Of a stretch of 64,000 nt of DNA, positions 26,773 to 36,526 are shown one piece after another (position 1 is the first letter of the stretch; each line of letters begins with the position of its first letter). The DNA lies in assembly GCA_016194635.1 (NCBI GenBank), contig JACQBC010000001.1:1-64000 (forward strand). Reading direction: 5' to 3'. The notes under the pieces were generated by a model. It was not told the DNA's origin. It was given only the letters and a program-made list of their open reading frames with translations, and searched no databases. Source of the stretch: Gammaproteobacteria bacterium (GTDB lineage: Bacteria > Pseudomonadota > Gammaproteobacteria > UBA6429 > Thiohalophilaceae). The position numbers and the translations under genes were made by a program.

Positions 26773-29349
26773 ATGTCAGCACAGACCGAGGTCAATGCCC
26801 ACACTCCTATGATGCAGCAATATTTGCGCATCAAGGCCCAGTATCCCCATATGTTGGTATTTTATCGCATGGGGGATTTTTACGAACTGTTTTATAGCGA
26901 TGCTCAGCGCGCGGCCAACCTTTTAGATATCACCCTCACCCACCGTGGCCAATCGGCCGGTGAGCCGATCCCAATGGCTGGTGTACCCTACCACGCGGCC
27001 GATGCCTACCTGGCACGTTTACTCAAGCGCGGTGAATCGGTGGCGATCTGTGAACAAATCGGCGACCCGCGCAACAGCAAGGGACCGGTGGAACGCAAGG
27101 TCGTGCGCATTATGACGCCGGGCACGGTTACCGATGAAGCCCTATTAGAAGAACGCAAGGATAACCTCTTGGTTGCGATCGATATGCACGCTAGCGCGAT
27201 CGGCTTGGCCAGCCTCGATATGAGCAGCGGACGGTTCACCGCCACCCAGGTGGAAAATACCGTGGTATTGCAACAGGAATTGGCCCGGCTGCATCCCGCG
27301 GAAGTTATCGTCGCGGCTGGTCAAACCGACCAGCTAGCGCCGCCACCGGCCGGTCGTTGGAATGCGCAACCTCCTTGGTATTTCGATCTAACCAACGCCA
27401 CGCGGGTATTGTGTCAACAATTTACAACCCAACACCTGGGAGGCTTCGGACTGGACGCAATGCCACGCGCTATCTGCGCCGCCGGGGCCTTATTGCACTA
27501 CGTGCGCGACACCCAGCAAGGGGCGGTGCCACATATTCGTACGATTCGCACCGAATCTTCGGACGAATATCTCCGACTAGACGCCACCACCGTGCGTAAT
27601 CTCGAATTGGAAACCAGCCTGGCGGGTAATCCCGCGCATTCTTTGTTGGGCGTATTGGATCACACCGCCAGCCCCATGGGGAGTCGGCTATTACGACGCT
27701 GGTTACTGCAACCGTTACGTGATCACCCCGCGCTGCTGCAACGTCAACATAGTATTGGTGAATTACTCCGTACGTATCGTCATGAACCCTTGCACGCCAG
27801 TTTACGGGAAGTGGGTGATATGGAGCGTATCCTCACCCGCGTTGCCCTCAAAACCGCCCGCCCGCGTGACCTCGTCCAATTGCGCAGCGCCCTGCAGCAA
27901 CTGCCGGTCTTGCAAACCCAGCTCCAACCCAGCACCGATCCACTGCTCGCGACGTTGACCGCACAATTATTACCACTGCCGGAATTGTCGGCGCTATTAC
28001 ACCGTGCCCTGGTGGAATCGCCCCCGTTATTACTGCGCGAGGGAGGGGTAATCGCCACCGGTTATGATCACGGGTTGGACGAGTTGCGTGCCATTGCGGA
28101 AAATGCCGGTGACATCTTGGCGGAGATGGAGGCGCGCGAACGCGCCACGTCCAATATCCCCACCCTGCGCTTTGGCTTCAATAAGATCCACGGGTATTAC
28201 ATCGAAGTCAGCCGCGCCCAGGCACAAAAAGTCCCGGCCCATTATCAACGCCGTCAAACCTTAAAAGGGGTGGAACGCTACATCACCCCCGAACTCAAGG
28301 CATTAGAGGACAAGGTCCTGAGCGCCGGGGAACGTGCCTTGGCCAGAGAAAAAACCTTGTATGAAGAATTGCTGGATCGGTTGTTGACCCACTTACCGCC
28401 CTTGCAAGCCTGCGCCGGGGCACTGGCGCAATTGGATGTACTGTGTGCCCTGACGGAACGCGCCGACACATTGAATTTACGCCCGGTCAATTTTCACGCT
28501 AATGCCGGGATCGATATTCAGGGGGGGCGTCACTTGGTAATCGAACAGGTGCAGACTCACGCTTTTATCCCCAATGACATACGCTTGGATCAACAGCAAC
28601 GCATGTTGATCATCACCGGGCCCAACATGGGTGGTAAGTCGACTTACATGCGTCAGGTCGCCTTAATTGTATTGCTCGCCCACATGGGCAGCTATGTTCC
28701 CGCGCAACATGCAACGATAGGAACGATCGATCGGATTTTCACCCGTATCGGGGCCAGTGATGACTTGGCCAGTGGCCGTTCGACCTTTATGGTGGAAATG
28801 ACTGAAACCGCCAACATTTTGCACCACGCCACCGAACACAGTCTAGTGTTGTTAGATGAAATCGGACGGGGCACCAGTACCTTCGACGGTCTGGCCTTGG
28901 CCTGGGCTTGCGCCACCCATCTTGCGCGCGAACGCCGCGCTTTTACCCTGTTTGCCACCCATTATTTTGAATTGACCCACTTACCCGCGGAACTACCCCA
29001 TTGCGTCAACATGCATTTTGATGCCATTGATGATCCACGCGGCATTCGCTTTGGTTACACCATCAGACCTGGCGCCGTCAGTCAAAGCTACGGCATTCAG
29101 GTGGCCGCACTCGCCGGTGTACCCCCGGCGGTGGTTGCCCTGGCGCGGGAAAAACTCGCCGAGCTGGAACAAACCCGCCATGAGCAACCTCATCACGCCT
29201 CAACACCCGCCACCGCCGCGCCCGAGTCTACACCCCTCCCCCATCCACTGTTACAAGAACTCGCGGCGCTGGATCCCGACCAACTCTCCGCCCGTCAGGC
29301 ATTGGAGTGGTTGTACGCCCTAAAAACACGCTTCACTAATGCTTCTTAA
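26773..29349 (+). CDS. mutS: DNA mismatch repair protein MutS
   Basis: MutS recognises mismatches and small loops and starts methyl-directed repair with MutL. I chose ATG 26773 (858 residues) because [25 protein letters not shown] aligns with the start of known MutS; TTG/ATG codons at 26746/26749 are upstream alternatives. The mismatch-contact Phe-x-Glu is in [12 protein letters not shown], Walker A is [13 protein letters not shown], Walker B is [16 protein letters not shown] and the C-terminal helix-turn-helix is present. It is followed by fdxA, a common gammaproteobacterial pair. Confidence 0.97.
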   Translation: MSAQTEVNAHTPMMQQYLRIKAQYPHMLVFYRMGDFYELFYSDAQRAANLLDITLTHRGQSAGEPIPMAGVPYHAADAYLARLLKRGESVAICEQIGDPRNSKGPVERKVVRIMTPGTVTDEALLEERKDNLLVAIDMHASAIGLASLDMSSGRFTATQVENTVVLQQELARLHPAEVIVAAGQTDQLAPPPAGRWNAQPPWYFDLTNATRVLCQQFTTQHLGGFGLDAMPRAICAAGALLHYVRDTQQGAVPHIRTIRTESSDEYLRLDATTVRNLELETSLAGNPAHSLLGVLDHTASPMGSRLLRRWLLQPLRDHPALLQRQHSIGELLRTYRHEPLHASLREVGDMERILTRVALKTARPRDLVQLRSALQQLPVLQTQLQPSTDPLLATLTAQLLPLPELSALLHRALVESPPLLLREGGVIATGYDHGLDELRAIAENAGDILAEMEARERATSNIPTLRFGFNKIHGYYIEVSRAQAQKVPAHYQRRQTLKGVERYITPELKALEDKVLSAGERALAREKTLYEELLDRLLTHLPPLQACAGALAQLDVLCALTERADTLNLRPVNFHANAGIDIQGGRHLVIEQVQTHAFIPNDIRLDQQQRMLIITGPNMGGKSTYMRQVALIVLLAHMGSYVPAQHATIGTIDRIFTRIGASDDLASGRSTFMVEMTETANILHHATEHSLVLLDEIGRGTSTFDGLALAWACATHLARERRAFTLFATHYFELTHLPAELPHCVNMHFDAIDDPRGIRFGYTIRPGAVSQSYGIQVAALAGVPPAVVALAREKLAELEQTRHEQPHHASTPATAAPESTPLPHPLLQELAALDPDQLSARQALEWLYALKTRFTNAS

Positions 29350-29449
29350 ACGATGCAAACAGATTTCCGCACAGCCCGCTGGGCAGAACCCGTATTTCTG
29401 TTTAACATACCCCGTGTCGATATAAAGTCTTGCTACTCAGGGAGTTCGT

Positions 29450-29773
29450 ATGACCTACGTTGTTACCGACAACTGCATTAAATGCAAATATACCGACTGC
29501 GTCGAAGTCTGCCCGGTGGATTGTTTCCACGAAGGTCCCAATTTTCTGGTGATCGATCCCGATGAGTGTATCGACTGCACCCTGTGCGAACCCGAATGCC
29601 CGGTGAACGCGATCGTCGCGGAAGACGACGTGCCCGACGACATGCGACAATTCACCGCTCTCAACGCCGAACTCGCCAAACGCTGGCCCGTGCTTACCGA
29701 AAAGAAAGACGCCCCGGCCGATGCCAAACAATGGGAAGGGGTTAAAGATAAATTGAAATACTTGGAGCGCTAA
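29450..29773 (+). CDS. fdxA: 7Fe ferredoxin FdxA
   Basis: FdxA is a small soluble electron carrier with one [3Fe-4S] and one [4Fe-4S] cluster. The 107-residue product has Cys motifs in [20 protein letters not shown] and [18 protein letters not shown], the pattern of the Azotobacter-type 7Fe ferredoxins, and a long C-terminal helix. The ribosome binding site GGGAG is close to the ATG. Its electron partners are unknown. Confidence 0.96.
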   Translation: MTYVVTDNCIKCKYTDCVEVCPVDCFHEGPNFLVIDPDECIDCTLCEPECPVNAIVAEDDVPDDMRQFTALNAELAKRWPVLTEKKDAPADAKQWEGVKDKLKYLER

Positions 29774-29858
29774 ACCGTTACCCTCAAGTGTGGATCTGGT
29801 TAGGCGAGAGCTGGTGTCGGTGAGGTGTCTTGAGCAGATTACAGCGAAGTAATCCAGA

Positions 29859-32768
29859 ATGACCGCAACTGTTGTATCGATCCCCTTTGATACACCGCCC
29901 CTGGCGGCACTGGCGGCCCAGCTGTTAGCCCGGGTTAACTCGCCCACCGAACTCCTGCAGCACACCGTTGTTTTACCCGAACCCCACGCCGCCGCGGCAT
30001 TACGTCAACAGTTGCTGCAACAAGCGGTGCGACGGCAGTGGCCAGCGCTGCTCGGCCCCCACATATACCCCCTGGAACATTGGCTGCGCGGGTTTTATCC
30101 CAATGATCGTCCCGTCGGTAGCGAACACGATCGCATTATTATTTTGGTAGAAGCCCTGCTACAACACCCTCAGCTGGTCGGGCAGGCCAATGTGTGGAAC
30201 TTAGCCGAAACGCTATTACAGTTATTCGATGAGTTATCGCTCAATCACATTCCGGTGGCGACCGATCGGCGCGGGTTCACGCAACAGCTCGCGCGTTATT
30301 ACGGTTTGCGCCGCGACAGTTTAGCCGGGCTGACCTTAGAAGCAGAATTAATTCAACAATTGTGGTTGGCCTGGCACACACAACTTCACGCCGCGCGGCT
30401 AAACGATACTAGCGCCGCCCGCGTCTTTGCCTATTCCACTAGTCCCACGGCATTGTCGGCCCAAACAACCCTGCATTTGGTGGGCATACACGCCAGCAGC
30501 CGCGCCGAGCAACGTTGGTTGCAAGCCATGTTGCAACGGTCCAATGTTGTGTTATGGGTACACGGGCATCCCTACCCGTCCGCGCCAACAAATATGATTA
30601 ACCAAGCACTGCAGGCATGGAGCGAACCTGTGGGGCTAGCCCTCCCTGAACCACCTGCCATATCCCCCTATCAACACACCTTGGCCAATATATTTGATCC
30701 CCAACAGACCACCCTCGCACTTCGCGCGCAGCAACACAAAAACCATTTTCCCACCAGCCCGATACAGCCACGGCTGCAAACCTTCTGCGCCCAAGACGCC
30801 GAACAGGAAGCGCGTGCGATTGATTTACAAGTTCGACTATGGCTGTTAGAAGGTAAACGGCGCATCGCCATTGTCACCGAGAACCGGCGCTTGGCGCGGC
30901 GGGTGCGCGCATTATTGGAACGCGCCGATATTCCGCTGCACGATTCAGCGGGTTGGGCCTTATCCACGACCCGCGCCGCGGCCGCCTTAGAAGCCTTGTT
31001 GCAATGTATCGAGGAAGATTTTGCCCACCTGCCGCTATTAGATTTATTCAAATCATCCTTTATTTTTTCCGACCGAATCGACGCCGAGGTAAAAAATGCC
31101 GCCTACCGCTTGGAACGCGACATCATTGCCCACGATAATATCAGCCGTGGCCTACGCCGTTACCGACACTACATCCGCGACCGCAGTGAACGTCTCAAGC
31201 ACTTGTGGCCGGAGCAACCTTCGTTATTAGATGATCTGCTCGCCCAACTCGAAACCAGCACGCAGCCGTTATTAACGCTATTAAAGGGCCAATATCCTGC
31301 GGCCACGTATTTTCAACGGCTCAGTGCCGGAATGCAGCAATTGGGTATGTCGCCCGCGCTACAAGCCGACGCCGCGGGTCAGCAATTATTACAATTGATC
31401 GACACCCTGCACCAGGTCGCCACCCAACACTCGATTAATATTCACTGGTTGGATTTTCGTGCCTGGTTAGGCCGGCAACTGGAAAGCGTCTATTTCCGCC
31501 CCGCGGATAATGGCGGCCCCGTGCAGTTATTCACCCTCGCCCAAGCGCAGTTGCAAGACTTCGATGCGCTTATCCTCGCCGGCGCCGAACAAGAATACCT
31601 GGCGGGGCACAGCCATGCAGCACCGTTTTTTAACGCCACGGTGCGCCGCGAATTAGGGTTACGCACTCCGCAACAGGTGCAACAAACCGACCTGCTGCAA
31701 TTTTACCGCGTGTTACACAGCGCCCCACAGCTGCTCATCAGTTACCGACGCGAACAACACGGCGAGTCAATTGTAAAAAGCCCCTGGGTTGAAGCCATTG
31801 AAAGTTTCCATTGCATCGCCTACGGCAGTGATTTACAACACCCGGGGTTGGCCTTGTGGTTGCTACAGCCGCATCACGCGGTAATGCGTTGCGATAGTCC
31901 ACTGCTTGCGCCGCAACAGATGGCCCCCTTGCCTCGCGTGCCTGAAAAACTGATTCCCAAAAGCATCAGTTATTCTGATTTTCAGCAACTGGTGAATTGT
32001 CCCTACCAGTTTTTTGCGGCGCGTTGCTTAGGGTTATCGCCTCCCGAGGAAGTACGTCTAGCACTGTCCAAACGCGAATACGGTGAACGGGTGCACCAAT
32101 GCCTACAAGCCTTTCATACGCGGGTCGAGCCGTTACCCGGTCCCGTGGGTGAACACCTCACCCCCGCCAATAGAAACCGTGCCATCAGGCTGTTACAACA
32201 GATCAGTGAGCAGGTGTTCGCGCAGGATCTGCGCGATAATTTTACCCATCGTGGTTGGTATTACCGTTGGCTTGGCTGTATCCCGGCGTATGTCGATTGG
32301 CAGATTGAGCGTGAGCAGCAGTGGCGCGTCGACGCCATTGAACTCAAATTACAATCGCAGTTTAATCCTGCGATAACCTTGCGAGGCCGTATCGATCGCA
32401 TCGACGCCCAGGCCAATGCCTTGGCGATTATCGATTACAAAAGCGGCACCCCGCCGAGTAAACGCGAGGTATTGGCCGGTGAAGAAATCCAATTGCCCTT
32501 CTACGCACTTTTGTTATCAGCCACAACCGCTTTAACCCAGGGGGAATACCTCAAACTTGATACCACGGTGAAATCCGAGTCACTCCTGGATGCAGCAGCC
32601 CTGTCCAAACTCGCACAACAACTCGCCACGCAGATCACCGCTAGTTTCGAGGCCATGCAACACGGCAGTCCGCTACCCGCCCATCCGAATGAGCCTACCT
32701 GCCGTTATTGCACGATGGAGGCCCTCTGCCGCCGCCAATATTGGGAAACCGATCCAACGGCAGAATAA
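29859..32768 (+). CDS. AddB-like nuclease / probable DNA repair protein
   Basis: A 969-residue protein of the AddB/RexB-like group often annotated as probable DNA repair protein (TIGR03623-type). It has an inactivated helicase-like N-terminal part, and a C-terminal PD-(D/E)XK nuclease with LRGRIDRIDAQANALAIIDYKSGTPP (catalytic Asp and Lys in IIDYKSG) and EEIQLPFYALLL. Cysteines in NCPYQFFAARCLG and in CRYCTMEALCRR could hold an iron-sulfur cluster, as in AddB. It pairs with the following AddA-like gene across a 312-base gap. I infer a double-strand-break end-processing complex; RecBCD is not in the window. Confidence 0.85.
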   Translation: MTATVVSIPFDTPPLAALAAQLLARVNSPTELLQHTVVLPEPHAAAALRQQLLQQAVRRQWPALLGPHIYPLEHWLRGFYPNDRPVGSEHDRIIILVEALLQHPQLVGQANVWNLAETLLQLFDELSLNHIPVATDRRGFTQQLARYYGLRRDSLAGLTLEAELIQQLWLAWHTQLHAARLNDTSAARVFAYSTSPTALSAQTTLHLVGIHASSRAEQRWLQAMLQRSNVVLWVHGHPYPSAPTNMINQALQAWSEPVGLALPEPPAISPYQHTLANIFDPQQTTLALRAQQHKNHFPTSPIQPRLQTFCAQDAEQEARAIDLQVRLWLLEGKRRIAIVTENRRLARRVRALLERADIPLHDSAGWALSTTRAAAALEALLQCIEEDFAHLPLLDLFKSSFIFSDRIDAEVKNAAYRLERDIIAHDNISRGLRRYRHYIRDRSERLKHLWPEQPSLLDDLLAQLETSTQPLLTLLKGQYPAATYFQRLSAGMQQLGMSPALQADAAGQQLLQLIDTLHQVATQHSINIHWLDFRAWLGRQLESVYFRPADNGGPVQLFTLAQAQLQDFDALILAGAEQEYLAGHSHAAPFFNATVRRELGLRTPQQVQQTDLLQFYRVLHSAPQLLISYRREQHGESIVKSPWVEAIESFHCIAYGSDLQHPGLALWLLQPHHAVMRCDSPLLAPQQMAPLPRVPEKLIPKSISYSDFQQLVNCPYQFFAARCLGLSPPEEVRLALSKREYGERVHQCLQAFHTRVEPLPGPVGEHLTPANRNRAIRLLQQISEQVFAQDLRDNFTHRGWYYRWLGCIPAYVDWQIEREQQWRVDAIELKLQSQFNPAITLRGRIDRIDAQANALAIIDYKSGTPPSKREVLAGEEIQLPFYALLLSATTALTQGEYLKLDTTVKSESLLDAAALSKLAQQLATQITASFEAMQHGSPLPAHPNEPTCRYCTMEALCRRQYWETDPTAE

Positions 32769-32782
32769 ACCGCCCTGCACTC

Positions 32783-32972
32783 CGCCGGGCAAAAAAAAGC
32801 GACCCGGTGGGTCGCTGTTGAGTAGTTCCCTTCAGGCCATCCTGCCTGTCTATGTATCCACACAGGTTGTACCACTGTTTCCGTTCGGCTTCCTGCCGCT
32901 GTTTGGATATCCATGGTGGCTTCCTGTCAGGCTGTCCTGCCTGTTACACCTTTCCCTGTGCAATAATTCAGT
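32783..32972 (-). ncRNA. CsrB/RsmZ-like CsrA-sequestering small RNA
   Basis: On the minus strand about 190 bases hold nine GGA motifs, and at least three sit in the loops of short hairpins: CAGGC-AGGACA-GCCTG (within 32927-32944), CGGC-AGGAA-GCCG (about 32885-32897) and CAGGC-AGGATG-GCCTG (within 32832-32849). This is the architecture of CsrB, CsrC, RsmY and RsmZ, which titrate CsrA. The transcript ends at a strong terminator with eight U (32791-32815). A -10-like TATGCT lies at 32979-32984; the -35 region is poor, as expected for a GacA/UvrY-activated promoter. The 5' end is an estimate. Confidence 0.78.
32791..32815 (-). terminator. Rho-independent terminator of the minus-strand RNA
   Basis: On the minus strand, stem GCGACCC/GGGTCGC (32799-32805 with 32809-32815) with a three-base loop is followed by eight T residues (32791-32798). 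On the plus strand there is no T-run after the stem, so the terminator serves leftward transcription, which implies a minus-strand transcript from the addB-addA gap. Confidence 0.85.
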
Positions 32973-32978
32973 CGGCGT

Positions 32979-33008
32979 AGCATACCTGTTCGCGCTAGAA
33001 TGTTCTGT
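32979..33008 (-). promoter_or_regulatory. Probable promoter of the CsrB/RsmZ-like RNA
   Basis: On the minus strand a TATGCT -10 (32979-32984) with no good -35 (bases near 33002-33007 read CAGAAC). Further upstream, around 33015-33035, is an imperfect palindrome TGTTAC...GTTCACA that could be a degenerate GacA/UvrY site (consensus TGTAAG-N6-CTTACA); this match is weak. Confidence 0.4.
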
Positions 33009-33080
33009 GAACATTTGTAACAAAATACAGAGAAAAAATGTGATCACTTCGCAGAATTACACTTTATTTACCTTTGACTA

Positions 33081-36000
33081 ATGGCGACTGCTGTTATACA
33101 CCCATTCGCGCCCTACCTTACCGTGGCCGCTTCAGCGGGCACGGGTAAGACGCATCTTTTAATTCAACGTATTTTGCACTTGTTGCTCGTAGGCCATGAC
33201 CCGGCGGGAATTCTAGCGATCACCTTCACTCGCAAGGCGGCGGCTGAAATGCAAACGCGCTTGCAACAGCAATTACGGGCGTTGGCCTTGGCCGATAGCA
33301 CCACCTTGGATACCACTCTCGAAGGATTAGGCATTGAACCTACTTCGGTTAAGCGACAGCTGGCACGTGGCCTGTTTGAGACGCTGTTACATTCTACAGG
33401 ACGCGTCAACACCTCGACGTTTCACAGCTTTTGCCAGAATTTATTGCGCCGTTTTCCCTTGGAGGCCGACGTCCCCCCAGGATTTGAATTAATAGAACGC
33501 CTAGGGCCCTTGTACGACCAAGCCTGGCAAGCACTTACCTTACAGATGACAACCCAACCCGACACCCCCATCGCCCAGGCCATGGATGTGTTATTGCACA
33601 CCTTGGGTTACCCAGCGACCCACGATTATTTGAATGAATTTCTACATAAACGCAGCGATTGGTGGGCCCTGGCTGCGGAACACGCAAACCCGGTAGAAAT
33701 AACGGCACAACGGCTGCAACAGCAACTCCAGGTATCCCCTGGGCAAAATCTAGTTGCGGATTTTCTAGGAGACAGCACCCAGCGCCGCTACTTAAACGAA
33801 TTCGCCCAGCTACTGCACACCCACCGCACCGCAACCAATCAACAACACGCGGAAATCATCGCCCACGGCTTGGCGGAACTTGAGCCTAGTGCGGCGACAC
33901 TGGAGAAATTACTGCCGGTATTCTTCACCCAAAAACTCCAACCCCTCAAACGTAAATCCAGCACAGCGCAACAACAATCACTTGGGGTGGACGGCGAACG
34001 GCGTTTTCTGGAACTACACAACCATTTTTGCGAATCCTGCGTGAACCTATTGCGCGATCAACACGCGCAGCAGACATACAGCCTCTCCCACGCCTGGATG
34101 GTTTGCGGCGAACAGTACTTGCGACATTTCCAACGCATCAAACGCGAATTGCGCGTATTGGATTTTAGCGATCTGGAATGGAAAACCTACCAACTGCTCT
34201 GTCGCAGCGACAATGCACACTGGGTACAATATAAACTCGATGCCCGGATCGAGCATATTCTGGTGGATGAGTTCCAAGACACCAACCCCACCCAGTGGCA
34301 ACTGTTGTTACCCTTGTTAGAGGAGATTTCCGCGAGCGATAACACCGGTCGTGAGCGCAGCGTCTTATTAGTAGGTGATAGCAAACAATCCATCTATCGT
34401 TTTCGTCGCGCCGAGCCACGGCTATTTGATACAGCCAGTGCATGGCTACAACAACGTTTAAACGCGCGCCATAGCCAGTTAACCACCTCATGGCGATCCT
34501 CACCGGCGATTATAAGTTTTGTTAATCGTTTGTTCAGCACCGCTCCCCTGCATGAACAATTAAGCAACTTCATTCCCCACCAGACCGTGCACACTGATCT
34601 ATGGGGCAGGGTGATACTGTTACCGTTAGTACAAAAACCCCCCGAGGTTAAGTTGGCACCAGCCTCAGGCCGCAATCTGCTCACCACCCCGCGCCACACC
34701 CCGCGACCCAGTGTTTATTACCGCGAGGGCCAACAACTCGCCACGGCGATTCAAACGCTTATTGCAAATGCCACGCCCGTCGTGGTTGGCAAGCAAACGC
34801 GGGCCGCGAGCTACAGCGATATCATGATTTTATGCCGCCGCCGTACCCATATCGGCGACTATGAACGCGCTTTGCGCGAGGCAGGAATACCGTACATCGG
34901 CAATGAACGCGGCACCTTGTTAGACAGCCTGGAGATCAAAGATCTGGTGAATCTCCTGCAGTGGTTGATCACCCCGTTTGATAATCTCGCCTTGGCCGGC
35001 ATCTTGCGCTCACCCTTGTTTGCCGCCAGTGATGAGGATTTGCTGCACTTGTGTGGTAAAGGGGATTGGTTCGCGCGGTTGCAACAGCTCAGCGACTTAG
35101 TGGATAACTCACCCTTACAACGGGCCGCGAAGTTATTACCGCAGTGGTTGGCCTTAACCCGCATCTACCCGGTGCATGATCTGCTGGATAAAATCTACAG
35201 CGAAGCCAATGTGCTGGCGCGTTTTACCCAGGCCGCGCCACCGCACTTGCGTGCGCGGGTACAGGCCAATCTCAGCCGTTTTTTAGAGTTGGCCCTGGAA
35301 GTCGATAGCGGCCGTTATCCGAGTTTAACGCGTTTTATTCAGTGGTTACAGATAGTGCAGCAACAACCGGACGAGGCACCGGACCAACCCGCCAGCACAC
35401 TGCACCATGAGCGTGTGCAACTCCTAACCATTCACGCCGCCAAGGGTTTGGAGGCACCGATTATTTTTATCGCTGACACAACCCATGAACTCGATGAAAA
35501 AAATACCACCCAGGTCATCGTCGATTGGCCGTTTAACGAACAACGGCCGCAGATTCTTTTTCTCCACCCCAATAGCCCGTACCCAAATCATTACAGCGCT
35601 AAATTACTTGACCGTAATCAAGGGTTGGAATTACGCGAAACAGTTAATCTATTGTATGTCGCCGTTACCCGCGCACGGCAATACCTTTACTTCAGCGGTG
35701 TCGCCGGTAAGGCTCTAAACTCCGATTCTATTCCTGGCTGGTATGGTGCTGTGTGCCAGTGTTATCACCTCGGCGATAGTATTATGCAAACCGAGGTTTG
35801 TGTAGAACATCACGCTACTGCTCCACTGTTAACCCCCCGCACGGCAACCCCGAGCTCTGATCCCCCTGTTGCGCTTGATCCGCGCCTACGTGAAGTGTTT
35901 AAGCCAACGCAGCGGCGGCGTGAAATTGCCCCCAGCAACAGCGTCGTATACAACACCAGCCTCGATAGCGATGCACCAGGTCAGCTGCGCGGCTTGCTTA

Positions 36001-36461
36001 TCCATGCGATGTTACAGCAGCGGCTCGAACAAGTAGATTTGCCGATCAAACACTTTCGTCTGCCCATACCCCACAGCGTGGCCGAGGGATTGCTGCACGC
36101 CTGTTGGAATGAAGTCAGCCGGGTAATGCTCGAACCAACGTTACAATTTATATTCGACCCACGTCAGTATCAATCGGCGTATAATGAGGCCCCGGTAATG
36201 TATTACTCCGATGACGTGCTGGTGCACGGGGTCGTCGATCGTATCGTCATCTCAGCCGAGGCAATTTATGTGATCGATTACAAAACCCAGCGCTTACTAA
36301 ATCCCGACGCCATGTTACAGCTCGCTGCGCACTATATGCCGCAGTTGGCTTATTACACCCAGGCGGCACGCCACCTCTGGCCGCACCACCCCATTCTCCC
36401 CGGTATCGTATTCACCGCGTGCCCAACCTGGTGGCCGGTAAATCTTCCCGCACTGGCTTGA
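33081..36461 (+). CDS. AddA-like UvrD-family helicase/exonuclease
   Basis: A 1126-residue superfamily 1A helicase with a C-terminal nuclease, AddA/RecB-like. Walker A is AASAGTGKTHLL, motif Ia ITFTRKAAAEM, Walker B ILVDEFQDTNPTQW, motif III VGDSKQSIYRFRRAE, motif V LTIHAAKGLEAPIIF, motif VI LLYVAVTRARQYLY. The C-terminal nuclease motif is VVDRIVISAEAIYVIDYKTQRLL. Together with the AddB-like protein it probably processes broken DNA ends. The ATG at 33081 has a weak ribosome binding site and its leader overlaps the upstream part of the minus-strand RNA region. Confidence 0.9.
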   Translation: MATAVIHPFAPYLTVAASAGTGKTHLLIQRILHLLLVGHDPAGILAITFTRKAAAEMQTRLQQQLRALALADSTTLDTTLEGLGIEPTSVKRQLARGLFETLLHSTGRVNTSTFHSFCQNLLRRFPLEADVPPGFELIERLGPLYDQAWQALTLQMTTQPDTPIAQAMDVLLHTLGYPATHDYLNEFLHKRSDWWALAAEHANPVEITAQRLQQQLQVSPGQNLVADFLGDSTQRRYLNEFAQLLHTHRTATNQQHAEIIAHGLAELEPSAATLEKLLPVFFTQKLQPLKRKSSTAQQQSLGVDGERRFLELHNHFCESCVNLLRDQHAQQTYSLSHAWMVCGEQYLRHFQRIKRELRVLDFSDLEWKTYQLLCRSDNAHWVQYKLDARIEHILVDEFQDTNPTQWQLLLPLLEEISASDNTGRERSVLLVGDSKQSIYRFRRAEPRLFDTASAWLQQRLNARHSQLTTSWRSSPAIISFVNRLFSTAPLHEQLSNFIPHQTVHTDLWGRVILLPLVQKPPEVKLAPASGRNLLTTPRHTPRPSVYYREGQQLATAIQTLIANATPVVVGKQTRAASYSDIMILCRRRTHIGDYERALREAGIPYIGNERGTLLDSLEIKDLVNLLQWLITPFDNLALAGILRSPLFAASDEDLLHLCGKGDWFARLQQLSDLVDNSPLQRAAKLLPQWLALTRIYPVHDLLDKIYSEANVLARFTQAAPPHLRARVQANLSRFLELALEVDSGRYPSLTRFIQWLQIVQQQPDEAPDQPASTLHHERVQLLTIHAAKGLEAPIIFIADTTHELDEKNTTQVIVDWPFNEQRPQILFLHPNSPYPNHYSAKLLDRNQGLELRETVNLLYVAVTRARQYLYFSGVAGKALNSDSIPGWYGAVCQCYHLGDSIMQTEVCVEHHATAPLLTPRTATPSSDPPVALDPRLREVFKPTQRRREIAPSNSVVYNTSLDSDAPGQLRGLLIHAMLQQRLEQVDLPIKHFRLPIPHSVAEGLLHACWNEVSRVMLEPTLQFIFDPRQYQSAYNEAPVMYYSDDVLVHGVVDRIVISAEAIYVIDYKTQRLLNPDAMLQLAAHYMPQLAYYTQAARHLWPHHPILPGIVFTACPTWWPVNLPALA

Positions 36462-36526
36462 ACTTTATTCAGCACGCATATATAAACACAAGCCCTTGCA
36501 TCGCTAATTTAACCCGTAGGTGATTC

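Noticed and set aside
32832-32944. Two near-identical 18-base segments (TCAGGC..TCCTGCCTGT) first read as a direct repeat or short CRISPR-like array
   Set aside because: Only two copies and each is its own stem-loop; read on the other strand they are AGGA-loop hairpins of the RNA.
32590-33081. 163-codon rightward frame spanning the end of the AddB-like gene and the gap
   Set aside because: Out of frame with the nuclease gene and low-complexity; it is a shadow, and the gap is better explained by the minus-strand RNA.
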